Below are positions 8,869-18,450 of a DNA stretch of 64,000 bases, in pieces. This DNA comes from Saccharopolyspora erythraea NRRL 2338 (GTDB lineage Bacteria > Actinomycetota > Actinomycetes > Mycobacteriales > Pseudonocardiaceae). The first letter of the stretch is position 1. Every line of letters begins with the position of its first letter. The stretch lies in contig NC_009142.1 of assembly GCF_000062885.1 (NCBI RefSeq), positions 6,313,584 through 6,377,583 on the forward strand, written 5' to 3'. The translations under genes were made by a program, and so were the position numbers. Under the pieces are notes generated by a model, which ran no database searches, was not told the origin of the DNA, and saw only the letters and a program-made list of their open reading frames with translations.

Positions 8869-8963
8869 ACTGCGCTTACACCACCCAGCCGAGTTATCGT
8901 CATTCATCAACATTTACATCATCATCTTCGGTGTTCACGGCACACAACCTGGAGGCCGAAGTG

Positions 8964-9209
8964 ATGGATCCCGAGGAGTTCCTGGCGGAGTTGCGCGAGC
9001 TGGTGCGCGACGAGGCGCCGAAGGTGTTCGCGCTGTGCGAGGAGGTCGGCGACCGCGATGACGGGTACGTCCGCTACTGGGGGATGGCGTTCGACGACAG
9101 CACGCGGATCGTCAGCCCGTTCGGGGAGATGACCGGGAGCTTCCAGTCCCCCGAGCGCGCCCACGTGCTCCTGTCCCGCGAGCAGCCGTTGCACCTCGTG
9201 TGGGCGTGA
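8964..9209 (+). CDS. Hypothetical 81-residue protein next to XRE/DUF397
   Basis: A small acidic protein starting MDPEEFLAELRELVRDEAP. GGAGG at 8951-8955 lies 8 bases before ATG 8964; GTG 8961 is an alternative. The first 40 residues look helical, and the second half (YWGMAFDDSTRIVSPF, then LLSREQPLHLVWA) looks like a small beta fold. I do not recognise a family. Divergent placement beside the XRE/DUF397 pair suggests control by that regulator. Confidence 0.75.
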   Translation: MDPEEFLAELRELVRDEAPKVFALCEEVGDRDDGYVRYWGMAFDDSTRIVSPFGEMTGSFQSPERAHVLLSREQPLHLVWA

Positions 9210-9378
9210 GACGCCGGGCCGGGGCACGCGCGGCGGCGTGCCCCGCTGCTCGGAGCTGGTCGCCCCAGGCCACCGGACCACGGCAGGAAGACCGTGCGGC
9301 GCTCCTTCCGCCGCGCATGCGTGTCGGTGGGGCGCTCTACTCTCTCGGGTGCGTGCGGAGCTGCCCGAGGAGGCACCG

Positions 9379-9972
9379 TTGATCGACCTGAAGCCGGCCT
9401 GCCGGGAGATGATCGGCCTGTTGGCGGGCGTGGAAGCGAGCCGGCTCGCCGACGCCACCCCGTGCAGCGAGTACACCGTTGCCGACCTGATCGCCCACAT
9501 CGACGATGCCGCTCAGGGCTTCGCGGTGTTCGCCGGGGCCGGTGGTCCGGCGAACGGCAGCGGCGAAGGTGCGACCGGCGAGGACGTACCGGACGTGGTC
9601 GGCGACCGACCGGATGTCGCCAGGCACGTGCGAGTGCTCGGCGAAGCATGGGACGCCCCAACCGCCTGGCACGGCAGCACCGACGCGGGCGGTGGCGTGG
9701 AGCTGCCCAACGAGGTGTGGGGCAAGATCGCGCTCACCGAGGTGGTCGTGCACGGCTGGGACCTCGCGCAGGCGACCGGCCAGCGCTTCGAGATGCCCGA
9801 GGACGCCCTGCGCGCTTGCCTCGACCACGTGTCCGAGTTCGTTCCCCGCGCGCCGCTTCCGGAACTGTGGGGGACGGCCGTCGACGTACCAGCCGATGCC
9901 CCGTTGATCGACCGGATCGTGGCCATCACAGGTCGCACCCCGCGACCGCCACGGACGCCGCCGGCCGGGTGA
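9379..9972 (+). CDS. TIGR03086/maleylpyruvate isomerase-like metal-binding protein
   Basis: A 197-residue DinB/MDMPI-fold protein: ATPCSEYTVADLIAHI near residue 25 and the late EVVVHGWDLAQATGQRF with the conserved H-G-W-D are typical of the actinobacterial TIGR03086 group. The fold usually binds a divalent metal and may use mycothiol. The start is taken as TTG 9379, which follows GAGGAGG at a 5-base spacing; GTG 9349 is an alternative. Confidence 0.85.
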   Translation: MIDLKPACREMIGLLAGVEASRLADATPCSEYTVADLIAHIDDAAQGFAVFAGAGGPANGSGEGATGEDVPDVVGDRPDVARHVRVLGEAWDAPTAWHGSTDAGGGVELPNEVWGKIALTEVVVHGWDLAQATGQRFEMPEDALRACLDHVSEFVPRAPLPELWGTAVDVPADAPLIDRIVAITGRTPRPPRTPPAG

Positions 9973-10011
9973 GCCGGCTGCCGCAGCGCAGCGCCCCGTA
10001 CGCACCCGCCA

Positions 10012-10323
10012 TCAGGCCCGGGCCCGCCTGGTCACCACCGCATAGGACCGGATCGCCTCCACGAGCAGTCCGAGCACGAGGATCCCGAGAATGCCGTGGT
10101 ACCACCGCCAGCCCACACCGAGGCCGATGAGTCCGTCGACGACCATGATCGCCGCACCGGCACCGACGGCCAGCGACATGCCCACCAGGGCTAACAGCAT
10201 CAACGTTCGTGGAATCCCCAGCCTGCCCTGCATCGCGAAGACGGCTTTCCCCGCGGCGTAACCGACGAACAGCACCACGAGTGCCCATGCCGGCCAGCGC
10301 CGTGGACGGAAGAAGTCGACCAT
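10012..10323 (-). CDS. Small integral membrane protein
   Basis: A 103-residue protein with about three hydrophobic helices (WALVVLFVGYAAGKAVFA, LMLLALVGMSLAVGAGAAIM and YHGILGILVLGLLVEAI) and a basic C terminus (RRARA). The start ATG 10323 follows a stretch with a TCCCTCC/GGAGGGA hairpin at 10381-10396. I recognise no family. Convergent with the TIGR03086 gene. Confidence 0.7.
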   Translation of the reverse strand: MVDFFRPRRWPAWALVVLFVGYAAGKAVFAMQGRLGIPRTLMLLALVGMSLAVGAGAAIMVVDGLIGLGVGWRWYHGILGILVLGLLVEAIRSYAVVTRRARA

Positions 10324-10529
10324 GGTTGCGACCGTAACCACGGCTGCCCACGGCCTCCTCCCGACAGCGAGGGAGAAGCCTCCCTCCTCGGAGGGAGAAC
10401 GCACCACGTGCCGCAGCGGCCGCGGATGCCACCCGCCACACCGACGAACGCCGACCACCGCTCGGAGCGAAGACCAGCGCCGGTCAACCCGGATTCTTCG
10501 AACGCTCCGGCGACATCGGCCGGTTCGCG

Positions 10530-13037
10530 TCAGAGCTGGTCGACCGAGGTCACCCGGACCACGGCCTCGCCCGCCTCGTCGGACTCGGCGAGGTCGACCT
10601 CGGCGCTGAAGCCCCAGTCGTGGTCCCCCGCCGGGTCGTCGAAGATCTGGCGCACGACCCAGCGCGACTGCTCCTCGGTGATCATCAGCAGCGCCGGGCC
10701 GCGCGCGTCGGGGCCGGTGCCGATCTCGTCGTGCTGCTCGAAGTAGTCGTCGAGCGCGTCGGCCCAGCCGTCGGCGCCCAGCTCCGGGTCCAGCGCGCCG
10801 AGCTGCTCGTGCTCGCGGCGCGCCGCCAGCTCGACGCGGCGGAACAGCGCGTTGCGGACCTGCACGCGGAAGGCCCGCTTGTTGGCCGTGATCCGCGCCG
10901 GTCCTTCCTCCGCCGATGCCGGTGCTGCCGACGAGGTGTCCTCCGCGGCCGGGTTGCGCAGCCGCTCCCACTCGTCGAGCAGGCTGGAGTCGACCTGGCG
11001 GACCAGCTCGCCCAGCCACTCGATGATGTCGCCCAGCTCCTCGGTCTTGGCGTCGTCGGGCACCGTGTGGCGCAGCGCCTTGTAGACGTCGGCGAGGTAG
11101 CGCAGCACCAGCCCTTCCGAGCGCGCCAGCCCGTAGTGGTTGACGAACTCGACGAAGTTCATCGCCCGCTCGTACATGTCGCGGGCCACCGACTTCGGCG
11201 ACAGCTCGTGCTCGCCGACCCACGGATGCCCCTTGCGGTACATCTCGTAGGCCGCCTCCAGCAGCTCCTCGAGCGGCTTGGGGTGGGTGATGTCCTCCAG
11301 CAGCTCCATGCGCTCGTCGTACTCGATGCCGTCGGCCTTCATCTGCGCCACGGCCTCGCCGCGCGCCTTGAACTGCTGGGCCGAAAGCACCTGCCTCGGA
11401 TCGTCCAGAGTGGACTCGATGACCGAGAGGACATCCAGCGGGTACGACGGCGAGTCGACGTCGAGCAGTTCGATGGCGGCCAGCGCGAACGGCGAGAGCG
11501 GCTGGTTGAGCGCGAAGTCGAACTGCAGGTCCACCGTCAGGCGCGCCCGGCGGCCCTGCTCGTCGGGCTCGTCGAGCTGTTCCACGACACCCGCCGCCAG
11601 CAGCGCCCGGTAGATCGCGATGGCGCGCAGGATGTGCCTGCGCTGCGCGGCGCGGTCCTCGTGGTTCTCGGTGAGCAGGTGCCGCATCGCCGCGAACGCG
11701 TCGCCGGGGCGGTTGATGACGTTGAGCAGCATCGAGTGGCTGACGACGAAACTCGACGTCAGCGGCTCCGGCTCGGCCTCGACCAGCTTCTCGAAGGTCT
11801 TCTCGCTCCAGGAGACGAAGCCCTCCGGCGCCTTCTTGCGCACCAGCTTGCGCTTCTTCTTCGGATCGTCACCGGCCTTGGCCACCGCGCGCTCGTTCTC
11901 GATGACGTGCTCGGGCGCCTGCACCACGACGTAGCCCGCGGTGTCGTAGCCCGCGCGCCCGGCCCGGCCGGCGATCTGGTGGAACTCGCGCGCCTTCAGG
12001 TGCCGGGTGCGGACCCCGTCGTACTTGGTCAGCCCCGTCAGCAGCACCGTGCGGATCGGGACGTTGATGCCCACGCCCAGCGTGTCGGTGCCGCAGATGA
12101 CCTTGAGCAGACCGGCCTGCGCGAGCTGTTCGACGAGCCGCCGGTACTTGGGCAGCATCCCGGCGTGGTGCACGCCGATGCCGTGGCGCACCAGCCTGGA
12201 CAGCGTCTTGCCGAAGCCGGCGGTGAAGCGGAAGTCGCCGATGGCCTCGGCGATGCGGTCGCGCTGCTCGCGGCTGGCGACGTTGACGCTCATCAGCGCC
12301 TGTGCCTGCTCCAGCGCCGAAGCCTGGTTGAAGTACACGACGTAGACCGGCGCCTGCTGGCCCGCCAGCAGCTCCTCGATCGTCTCGTGCAGCGGCGTCA
12401 TCGCGTAGCGGAAGGTCAGCGGGATCGGCCGCTCGGCCGAGGAGACCACCGCGGTGTCCCGGCCGGTGCGCCGGGTCAGGTCGTCGCGGAAGCGGGTGAC
12501 ATCGCCCAGCGTCGCCGACATCAGCACGAACTGCGCCTGCGGCAGCTCCAGCAGCGGCACCTGCCACGCCCAGCCGCGGTCGGGCTCGGAGTAGAAGTGG
12601 AACTCGTCCATCACGACCTGGCCGACGTCGGCGCGCTCACCGTCGCGCAGGGCGATGTTGGCCAGGATCTCCGCGGTGCAGCAGATGATCGGGGCGTCGG
12701 CGTTGACGCTGCTGTCACCGGTCATCATCCCGACGTCGGCCGCGCCGAAGACGTCGACCAGCGCGAAGAACTTCTCCGACACCAGCGCCTTGATGGGCGC
12801 GGTGTAGAAGGTCCGCCGCCCGGAGGCCAGCGCGACGAAGTGCGCGCCGGTGGCGACCAGGCTCTTGCCGGAACCGGTGGGCGTGCTGAGGATGACGTTG
12901 GCCCCGGTGACGACCTCCATCAGCGCCTCTTCCTGCGCGGGGTAGAGGTCGATGCCCTGGTGCGTGGTCCACGTCACGAACGCGTCGAGCAGCGCATCGG
13001 GTTCGGGGGTCGCTGGGAGCTGGTCGGTGAGCATCAT
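10530..13037 (-). CDS. DEAD/DEAH-box RNA helicase with DUF3516 (Ski2/Mtr4-like)
   Basis: A superfamily 2 helicase of 835 residues. Walker A STPTGSGKS is at about residues 53-61, motif II DEFH at about 144, motif III MSATLGD at about 173, then GTDTLGVGINVPIRTVLLTGL and motif VI QIAGRAGRAGYD. The remaining ~400 residues form the actinobacterial DUF3516 C-terminal domain. The architecture resembles Ski2/Mtr4 helicases, so RNA unwinding or turnover is likely; the target is unknown. It is followed on the same strand by the small membrane protein gene, about 200 bases away. Confidence 0.93.
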   Translation of the reverse strand: MMLTDQLPATPEPDALLDAFVTWTTHQGIDLYPAQEEALMEVVTGANVILSTPTGSGKSLVATGAHFVALASGRRTFYTAPIKALVSEKFFALVDVFGAADVGMMTGDSSVNADAPIICCTAEILANIALRDGERADVGQVVMDEFHFYSEPDRGWAWQVPLLELPQAQFVLMSATLGDVTRFRDDLTRRTGRDTAVVSSAERPIPLTFRYAMTPLHETIEELLAGQQAPVYVVYFNQASALEQAQALMSVNVASREQRDRIAEAIGDFRFTAGFGKTLSRLVRHGIGVHHAGMLPKYRRLVEQLAQAGLLKVICGTDTLGVGINVPIRTVLLTGLTKYDGVRTRHLKAREFHQIAGRAGRAGYDTAGYVVVQAPEHVIENERAVAKAGDDPKKKRKLVRKKAPEGFVSWSEKTFEKLVEAEPEPLTSSFVVSHSMLLNVINRPGDAFAAMRHLLTENHEDRAAQRRHILRAIAIYRALLAAGVVEQLDEPDEQGRRARLTVDLQFDFALNQPLSPFALAAIELLDVDSPSYPLDVLSVIESTLDDPRQVLSAQQFKARGEAVAQMKADGIEYDERMELLEDITHPKPLEELLEAAYEMYRKGHPWVGEHELSPKSVARDMYERAMNFVEFVNHYGLARSEGLVLRYLADVYKALRHTVPDDAKTEELGDIIEWLGELVRQVDSSLLDEWERLRNPAAEDTSSAAPASAEEGPARITANKRAFRVQVRNALFRRVELAARREHEQLGALDPELGADGWADALDDYFEQHDEIGTGPDARGPALLMITEEQSRWVVRQIFDDPAGDHDWGFSAEVDLAESDEAGEAVVRVTSVDQL

Positions 13038-13084
13038 CGTGCCCCCGATCGTCCCTGGTCAGCTTCTGGCGCGCGCAGCCGGGG

Positions 13085-13507
13085 TCAGGTCGTGAAGGCC
13101 CACACGTGCACGACCGGCCGGGCCGGGTTGGTCCGGTCCACCAGGATCTCTCGGTTCGCGGTCTGCTGGTGGACGACCTGGTCTTCCCCGGAGGCGATCC
13201 GCGGCCCCGGCTCGACGCCTTCGACCGGCAGCATCGACGCGGACTTGCCCGGTACCAGCTCCGCGGTGAAGTCCGACGCGGCCAGCAGCGGCTCCAGCTG
13301 GGCGGCGTCGACGGCCACCGCGAACTTGCACAACTGGTCCCGGCCGCGCTCGCACGCCGCTCCGAGCACCTGCGCATGCGGCGGCGGAATGACCCCGCTC
13401 AGCGCGGACGCCTCGGCGACGACTTCCGGGGCGGGTCCGCCGCCCGCACAGCCGGACAGCGCCACCGCCGCGGAGAGGACCACCACGGTTCGTGCCTTAC
13501 CGATCAC
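13085..13507 (-). CDS. Putative lipoprotein (DUF3558-like)
   Basis: A 140-residue exported protein. The signal peptide ends in the lipobox LSGC (Cys about residue 20), followed by a Gly/Pro-rich linker. There are two further cysteines (ACERGRDQLC), which could form a disulfide. The rest is a small mixed domain ending VVHVWAFTT. It may belong to the actinobacterial DUF3558-like lipoproteins, but that assignment is weak. It starts upstream of, and on the same strand as, the helicase. Confidence 0.75.
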   Translation of the reverse strand: MIGKARTVVVLSAAVALSGCAGGGPAPEVVAEASALSGVIPPPHAQVLGAACERGRDQLCKFAVAVDAAQLEPLLAASDFTAELVPGKSASMLPVEGVEPGPRIASGEDQVVHQQTANREILVDRTNPARPVVHVWAFTT

Positions 13508-13579
13508 ACTCGCCTCCTGAGCTCGCTGGCGTCGCCAAGTTAACGGCCGCGAGACGCTGCGGGTGGACTTCTTGCCCGA

Positions 13580-15223
13580 TCAGACCGGCAGGTGTGTCGG
13601 TGCGAACATGCGCAGCAGGGCCGGCAGCACCACCACGCTCGGTCCCGGGGTCTGCAGGGCGTGGGCGAGGTCGGCCCGCAGCGTCCCGAGGCCGCTGCGC
13701 ACGGCGGGGACGCCGAAGGCGCCCGCCAGCGCGACGAAGTCGGGCCGCGACAGCTCGGTCGAGGTGGTCTGGCCGAACGTCCCGGTCAGGTACTCGCGCA
13801 GGATGCCGTATCCGCCGTCGTCGACGATGAGCCACGTGACGTCCAGGCCGTGCTGGACGGCGGTGGCCAGCTCGGCGATGCCGTACATCGCCCCGCCGTC
13901 GCCGGAGACCGCCAGCACCGGCCCGCCGGTCGCCGCCGCGGCGCCCAGCGCCGCCGGGAAGCCGAAGCCGAGGCCGCCCGCGCCCTGCGCCGAGTGCATC
14001 GGCGCGCCGTCGGCGTTCCACGCCGACCACGCCCAGTAGCCGAGGATCGTCATGTCCCAGAACGTCGGCGTGCCCTCCGGCAGCGCGGCCCGGACGTCGG
14101 CCAGCACGTGCTGCTCGCGCTCCAGGTCCTGACCGGCCAGCCGGTCGTGGACCTTCGCCAGCAGCTCGGCCACCGCCCGCTCGGCGCGGCCGTCGGCCCT
14201 GCGCCGCGGCAGCCGCTCCAGCAGCGCGGAAAGGGCGAGCCCGGCGTCGGCGTGGATGCCCAGCGCCGGGTGGTTGGACTCCAGCTTGCCCGCGTCGGCC
14301 TCGACCTGGACGATCCGGCCGCGCGGGGCGAACCGGTGGTAGTTGCTGGACAGCTCGCCCAGCCCGGAGCCGAGCACGAGCAGCACGTCGGCGGCGGCGA
14401 GGAACTCGGTGCTGTGCCAGTCCTCCATCCACGACTGCCCGGACAGCGGGTGGTCCCAGCCGAAGACGCCCTTGCCGCCGAAGGTGCTCAGCACCGGGGC
14501 GCGCAGCGCCTCGGCCAGCTCCCGCAGCGGTCCGGCCGCCCCGGCGCGGGCGACGCCGCCACCGGCGAGGACGACCGGGTTCTCGGCGGCGGCGAGCAGG
14601 TCGGCGGCCTCGGCGATCAGCTCGGGCTGCGGGGCCAGCGGCGGTGGCGAGGCGCTGACCCCGGTGATCGGCGGCAGCCCGGCCGGGCCGAGCAGCACGT
14701 CCTGCGGGATCTCCACCCACGTCGGGCCGTAGGGCGCGGTCGCCGCGCTCTCCCACGCCGCACGCAGCGCACCCGGGATCTGGCTGGCGGTGCGCGCGAC
14801 GTGCACCGACTTCACGACGTCGCGGAAGCTGGCCTGCTGGTCGGGCAGCTCGTGCAGGTAGCCGCGGCGTCCGCCGCCCAGCCCGGCGGCGGGGACCTGG
14901 CTGGAGATGCCCAGGACGGGCACCGAGGACGCGCGGGACTCCTGCAACGACGCCAGGGTCAGCAGCGCGCCGGGACCGGTCGAGACGATCATCGGCGTCA
15001 CCGGCACCGGGCCGCCCTCGGCGAGCTTCGCCCGCGCGTGGCCGTCGGCGGCGAAGGCGAGGTTGTTCTCCACCCGGGAGCTGACCAGCCGCAGGTCGGG
15101 GGCCCGCCGCAGGGCCTCGAACAGGCCGAGCGCGTGCTGGCCGGGCAGTCCGAACACGGTCCGCGCGCCCAGGGCGCGCAGCGTCTCGACCACCAGGTCG
15201 CCGCCGATGCGGGCTTCGGTCAT
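13580..15223 (-). CDS. Thiamine diphosphate-dependent enzyme (acetolactate synthase/decarboxylase-like)
   Basis: A 547-residue ThDP-fold enzyme in three domains: a PYR domain beginning GDLVVETLRALGARTVFGLPG, a central Rossmann domain, and a PP domain with GDGGAMYGIAELATA at about residue 440. The second half of the ThDP/Mg motif reads DDGGYG instead of the usual NNGGYG. ATG 15223 is preceded by GAGGAG at 6 bases; ATG 15241 is in frame but has a weak site. It lies downstream of a symporter and divergent from PucR, so a catabolic 2-oxo acid decarboxylase or lyase is more likely than biosynthetic AHAS. Substrate unknown. Confidence 0.85.
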   Translation of the reverse strand: MTEARIGGDLVVETLRALGARTVFGLPGQHALGLFEALRRAPDLRLVSSRVENNLAFAADGHARAKLAEGGPVPVTPMIVSTGPGALLTLASLQESRASSVPVLGISSQVPAAGLGGGRRGYLHELPDQQASFRDVVKSVHVARTASQIPGALRAAWESAATAPYGPTWVEIPQDVLLGPAGLPPITGVSASPPPLAPQPELIAEAADLLAAAENPVVLAGGGVARAGAAGPLRELAEALRAPVLSTFGGKGVFGWDHPLSGQSWMEDWHSTEFLAAADVLLVLGSGLGELSSNYHRFAPRGRIVQVEADAGKLESNHPALGIHADAGLALSALLERLPRRRADGRAERAVAELLAKVHDRLAGQDLEREQHVLADVRAALPEGTPTFWDMTILGYWAWSAWNADGAPMHSAQGAGGLGFGFPAALGAAAATGGPVLAVSGDGGAMYGIAELATAVQHGLDVTWLIVDDGGYGILREYLTGTFGQTTSTELSRPDFVALAGAFGVPAVRSGLGTLRADLAHALQTPGPSVVVLPALLRMFAPTHLPV

Positions 15224-15264
15224 GTGGATCTCCTCGGTCATTTCCCGGCCGCCCGCGGGCGCGC

Positions 15265-16743
15265 TCACTTGTCGGCTCCGGCCTGCTCGGCGGGCTCGGA
15301 GTTCCCCGCCGAGGCATCCGCCGGCTCGACGGCCGAGACCCCGGCCAGCCGCTGGGTCCAGGCTCGCAGCACGGCCGGCTCCGTCGGGGGCGTCAGCAGG
15401 CTGACCACGACGTAGCTGAGCAGCGCGGCGCCGAGACCGTAGTAGATCGGCTCGGTGGCCGACAGGCCGAAGACGATCATCGACGCGATCACCACCACCG
15501 AGCCGACGACCATCGAGGCGACCGCGCCCACGCGGGTGCCGCGCTTCCACACCAGCCCGCCGAGGATGGCCACCAGCAGCCCGCCGACCAGCACGTTGTA
15601 GGCGACGGTGAGCGCGTTGACGACGTCGTCGACCAGCATCGCGATGCCGATCGCGACGATGCCCAGCACCAGCGTCGTCATCCTGCTGGCGCTGACGTCG
15701 GAGCCGTCGGCGGGCTTGCGGCGCAGCTTGGCCAGGATGTCGGTGGTGCTGACGGTCGAGCACGCGATGAGCGCGCCGCTGGAGGTCGACATCAGCGCCG
15801 AGAGCGCCGCGGCGAGCACCAGCCCGCGCACGCCGGAGGGCAGCAGTTGCTCGACGACGGTGGCGAAGGCGTCGTCGGGGTCTCCCAGGTTCGGGTAGAG
15901 GACGCGGGCCGCGGTGCCGATCAGCGCGCCGGTGAAGCCGTAGGCCAGGCAGTAGACGCCGGAGATGATGCCGCCGGCGGTTGCCACCTTCGGGCTGCGC
16001 GCGGTGAACACGCGCTGCCAGATGTCCTGGCCGATGAGCAGGCCGAAGCCGTAGGTGAGCACGTAGGTGAAGATCGTCGCGCCGCCGATGCTGTCGAGGC
16101 GGAAGAAGCCCGGGTCGAGCCTGCTGCTCATCTCGCCGAAGCCGCCCGCCGCGGTCACCGCGACCGGCAGCAGCAGGAACATGATGCCGATGGTCTTGAT
16201 GACGAACTGCGCGATGTCGGTCAGCGTGATCGACCACATGCCGCCCAGCACCGAGTACAGGACCACGATCGAGCCGCCGACGGCGATGCCCAGCATGCTC
16301 GGGAGCTGGAACAGGACGTTGAAGATGGTGGCGAACGACAGCGTGGAGGTCACCGTGAGCATCAGGGTGTAGCCCCACATCACGACCCCGGCGATCACCG
16401 TCGAGGAGCCGCCGTAGCGCAGGTCGAGCATCTCCGAGACGGTGTAGACGCGCAGCTTCACCAGCCTGCGCGCGAACAGCGCGTGCAGCAGCAGGATGCC
16501 CAGGCCGATGGTGAGCACCAGCCAGGCGCCGGAGATGCCGTGGGTGTAGCCGAGTCCGACCCCGCCGATGGTGGACGCGCCGCCGAGCACGATGGCCGAC
16601 ATCGTCCCGGAGTACATGAACCAGCCGAGGCGGCGCCCGGCGACCAGGTAGTCGCTCTTCGTCCTGGCCAGGCGCATGCCGTACCAGCCCACACCGACCA
16701 TCCCGGCGATGTAGAGCGCGATCACCAAGTAGTCGGCGACCAT
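15265..16743 (-). CDS. Sodium:solute symporter (SSS family)
   Basis: A 492-residue transporter with about 13 hydrophobic helices. Its start MVADYLVIALYIAGMVGVG and the following SDYLVAGRRLGW block are typical of SSS proteins such as PutP and pantothenate/urea permeases. ATG 16743 is preceded on its strand by AGGAGG at 5 bases; the open frame reaches further upstream, but only through the PucR gene on the opposite strand. It ends 41 bases before the ThDP enzyme gene, so the two are probably an operon for uptake and breakdown of one substrate. Confidence 0.92.
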   Translation of the reverse strand: MVADYLVIALYIAGMVGVGWYGMRLARTKSDYLVAGRRLGWFMYSGTMSAIVLGGASTIGGVGLGYTHGISGAWLVLTIGLGILLLHALFARRLVKLRVYTVSEMLDLRYGGSSTVIAGVVMWGYTLMLTVTSTLSFATIFNVLFQLPSMLGIAVGGSIVVLYSVLGGMWSITLTDIAQFVIKTIGIMFLLLPVAVTAAGGFGEMSSRLDPGFFRLDSIGGATIFTYVLTYGFGLLIGQDIWQRVFTARSPKVATAGGIISGVYCLAYGFTGALIGTAARVLYPNLGDPDDAFATVVEQLLPSGVRGLVLAAALSALMSTSSGALIACSTVSTTDILAKLRRKPADGSDVSASRMTTLVLGIVAIGIAMLVDDVVNALTVAYNVLVGGLLVAILGGLVWKRGTRVGAVASMVVGSVVVIASMIVFGLSATEPIYYGLGAALLSYVVVSLLTPPTEPAVLRAWTQRLAGVSAVEPADASAGNSEPAEQAGADK

Positions 16744-16809
16744 CGGGTCCTCCTGTCCGCGTCGACACGCTGTTCCGGCAACCGTAGGGTTCGCCGGGTC
16801 CAGGAAGAA

Positions 16810-16826
16810 TGGGACGATCCATCCCA
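16810..16826. promoter_or_regulatory. Possible PucR operator between divergent genes
   Basis: The inverted repeat TGGGA-N7-TCCCA sits midway between the symporter and pucR starts. It is a candidate site for the regulator; the arms are only 5 bp. Confidence 0.3.
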
Positions 16827-16849
16827 GATTCGATTGATCCGTGGTTCGA

Positions 16850-18339
16850 ATGACCAAGCCGTCCGAGCAACCCTCCGTGCCGCTGCACGCGGTCACCGGC
16901 GACGCCGCGCTGGCCGTGGAGGTGGTGGCCGAGACGCTGCGGCCCGGCGCGCTGGAGCTGCCCGTGCGGTGGGCGCACGTCAGCGAGCTGCAGGACCCCG
17001 CGCCGTACCTGCTCGGCGAGGAGCTGCTGCTCACCGCCGGGGTGAACCTGCCGTCCGAGCAGCAGCAGATCGACCGCTACGTGCAGCGGCTGCTGGCGGC
17101 GGGGGTGAGCGCGCTCGGCTTCGGCGTCACGCCGCCGATGCACGAGGCCCTGCCGGACCCGCTGCGCGAGGCGTGCGTGCGGCACGGGCTGCCTCTGCTG
17201 GTGATCCCGCCGCGCACCCCGTTCCTGGCCATCAGCCGCGCGGTCGCCGTCGCGATCAGCGACGCCGCCCAGCGGGAGCGCAGCCGGGTCGCCGAGGCCA
17301 GGGAGGCGCTGACCCGGTCGGCGGGCGAGGGGCTGGGCGCGCTGGCGCGCAGGCTGCGCTGCTGGGTGGCGCTGGTGGGCGCCGACGACGCGCCCGTCGC
17401 CACGTCCCCCCCCCGCGCACACCGCTGCCGCCCGAACTGGCGCCGCTGCTCGCCCGGCTGCGGGCGGGCTCGGGGGTGCGCAGCGCGACCGGCGAGCTGG
17501 CCGACGGCTCCTTCGCCGTCGCGCAGCCGGTGTACCCGCAGGCCACCGCGTCGCAGCTGCTCGTGGTCGGGCGCAGGCAGCGGTTCGACGCCACCGAGCG
17601 CGCCGTCATCGCGGTGGGCGCGGCGCTGCTGGGCCTGACCGGCCGCGCGGGCGCCGACAACGCGGCGCTCGGGTCCGCGGTCACCGCGCTGCTGCTCGAC
17701 CAGCCGGCGGGTGACGTGCTGGCCGGTCTGCTGGAGAAGGGGCAGTACCGGGTGGTCGTGGGCGTGCCGCGGGGGCGCCGCCGCAACGGCGGGGTGTCGG
17801 CCTTCGACTGGCTGAGCAGCCGCCTCGGCAACCCGCTGGTCAGGCTCACCGACGACGGCGGCTTCACCGCGGTCGTGGCGACCGCGCCGAGCGCGGAGGT
17901 GCTGGAGGAGATGCGTTCCCAGGGGTGGCTGGCGGTGGTCAGCTCCGCCCGGCCCGCCGACCGCCTGGGCGAGACCGCGGCCGAGGTCGACGCGCTCACG
18001 CAGCGGGCACGCGCGCTGGACCGCCCGGTGCGCGCCGATGAGAGCGCCGGGTTCGGCCTGGCCGCCGCCGTCGCGCCGGAGGCCGCGGCCGGCTTCGCCG
18101 AGCGGGCGCTGGCGCCGCTGCGCGCGATCGACCGGGCGCGCTCCGGGGACAAGCTCGCCGACACGCTGCACTGCTGGCTGGCCCACCACGGCAGCTGGGA
18201 CCGGACCGCGGCCGCGCTCGGCGTCCACCGCAACAGCGTGCGCCACCGCATCGGGCAGGTCGAGCGCGCGCTGGAGGCCGACCTCTCCGACCCGCAGGTC
18301 CGGATGGAGCTGTGGTTCGCGCTGCGCTGGTCGCGCTGA
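16850..18339 (+). pseudogene. PucR-family transcriptional regulator, frameshifted at a C9 tract
   Basis: The N-terminal part (ATG 16850 onward) is a PucR purine-catabolism-type sensory domain, with LRPGALELPVRWAHVSELQ and LGEELLLTAGVNLP. It leaves frame at the nine-C run 17406-17414. The downstream part, read in the next frame, continues with RTPLPPELAPLLARLRAGSG and ends in the PucR-type HTH (WDRTAAALGVHRNSVRHRIG, about 18200-18260), stopping at 18339. One more C would give a single protein of about 496 residues. Divergent from the symporter/ThDP operon, which it presumably controls. The frameshift may be real, phase-variable, or a sequencing error. Confidence 0.85.
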
Positions 18340-18450
18340 GTGGCCGGCGACCACGGCCGAGCCAGGTACCAGGTCCGTTTCGGTCATCGCCCTGGACCTC
18401 CCCGTTCGGGACAATGGGCGCCGAGCCGACGACCGCCCGGGAGGAAGCCG

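Noticed and set aside
10324-11223. Upstream extension of the small membrane protein frame
   Set aside because: It reads the helicase gene in a wrong frame; the membrane protein proper begins at ATG 10323.
13580-17422. A 1,280-codon open frame on the minus strand
   Set aside because: Its upstream two-thirds read the symporter and PucR genes out of phase, with Arg/Gly/Ala-rich nonsense; only the ThDP enzyme part (13580-15223) has family motifs.
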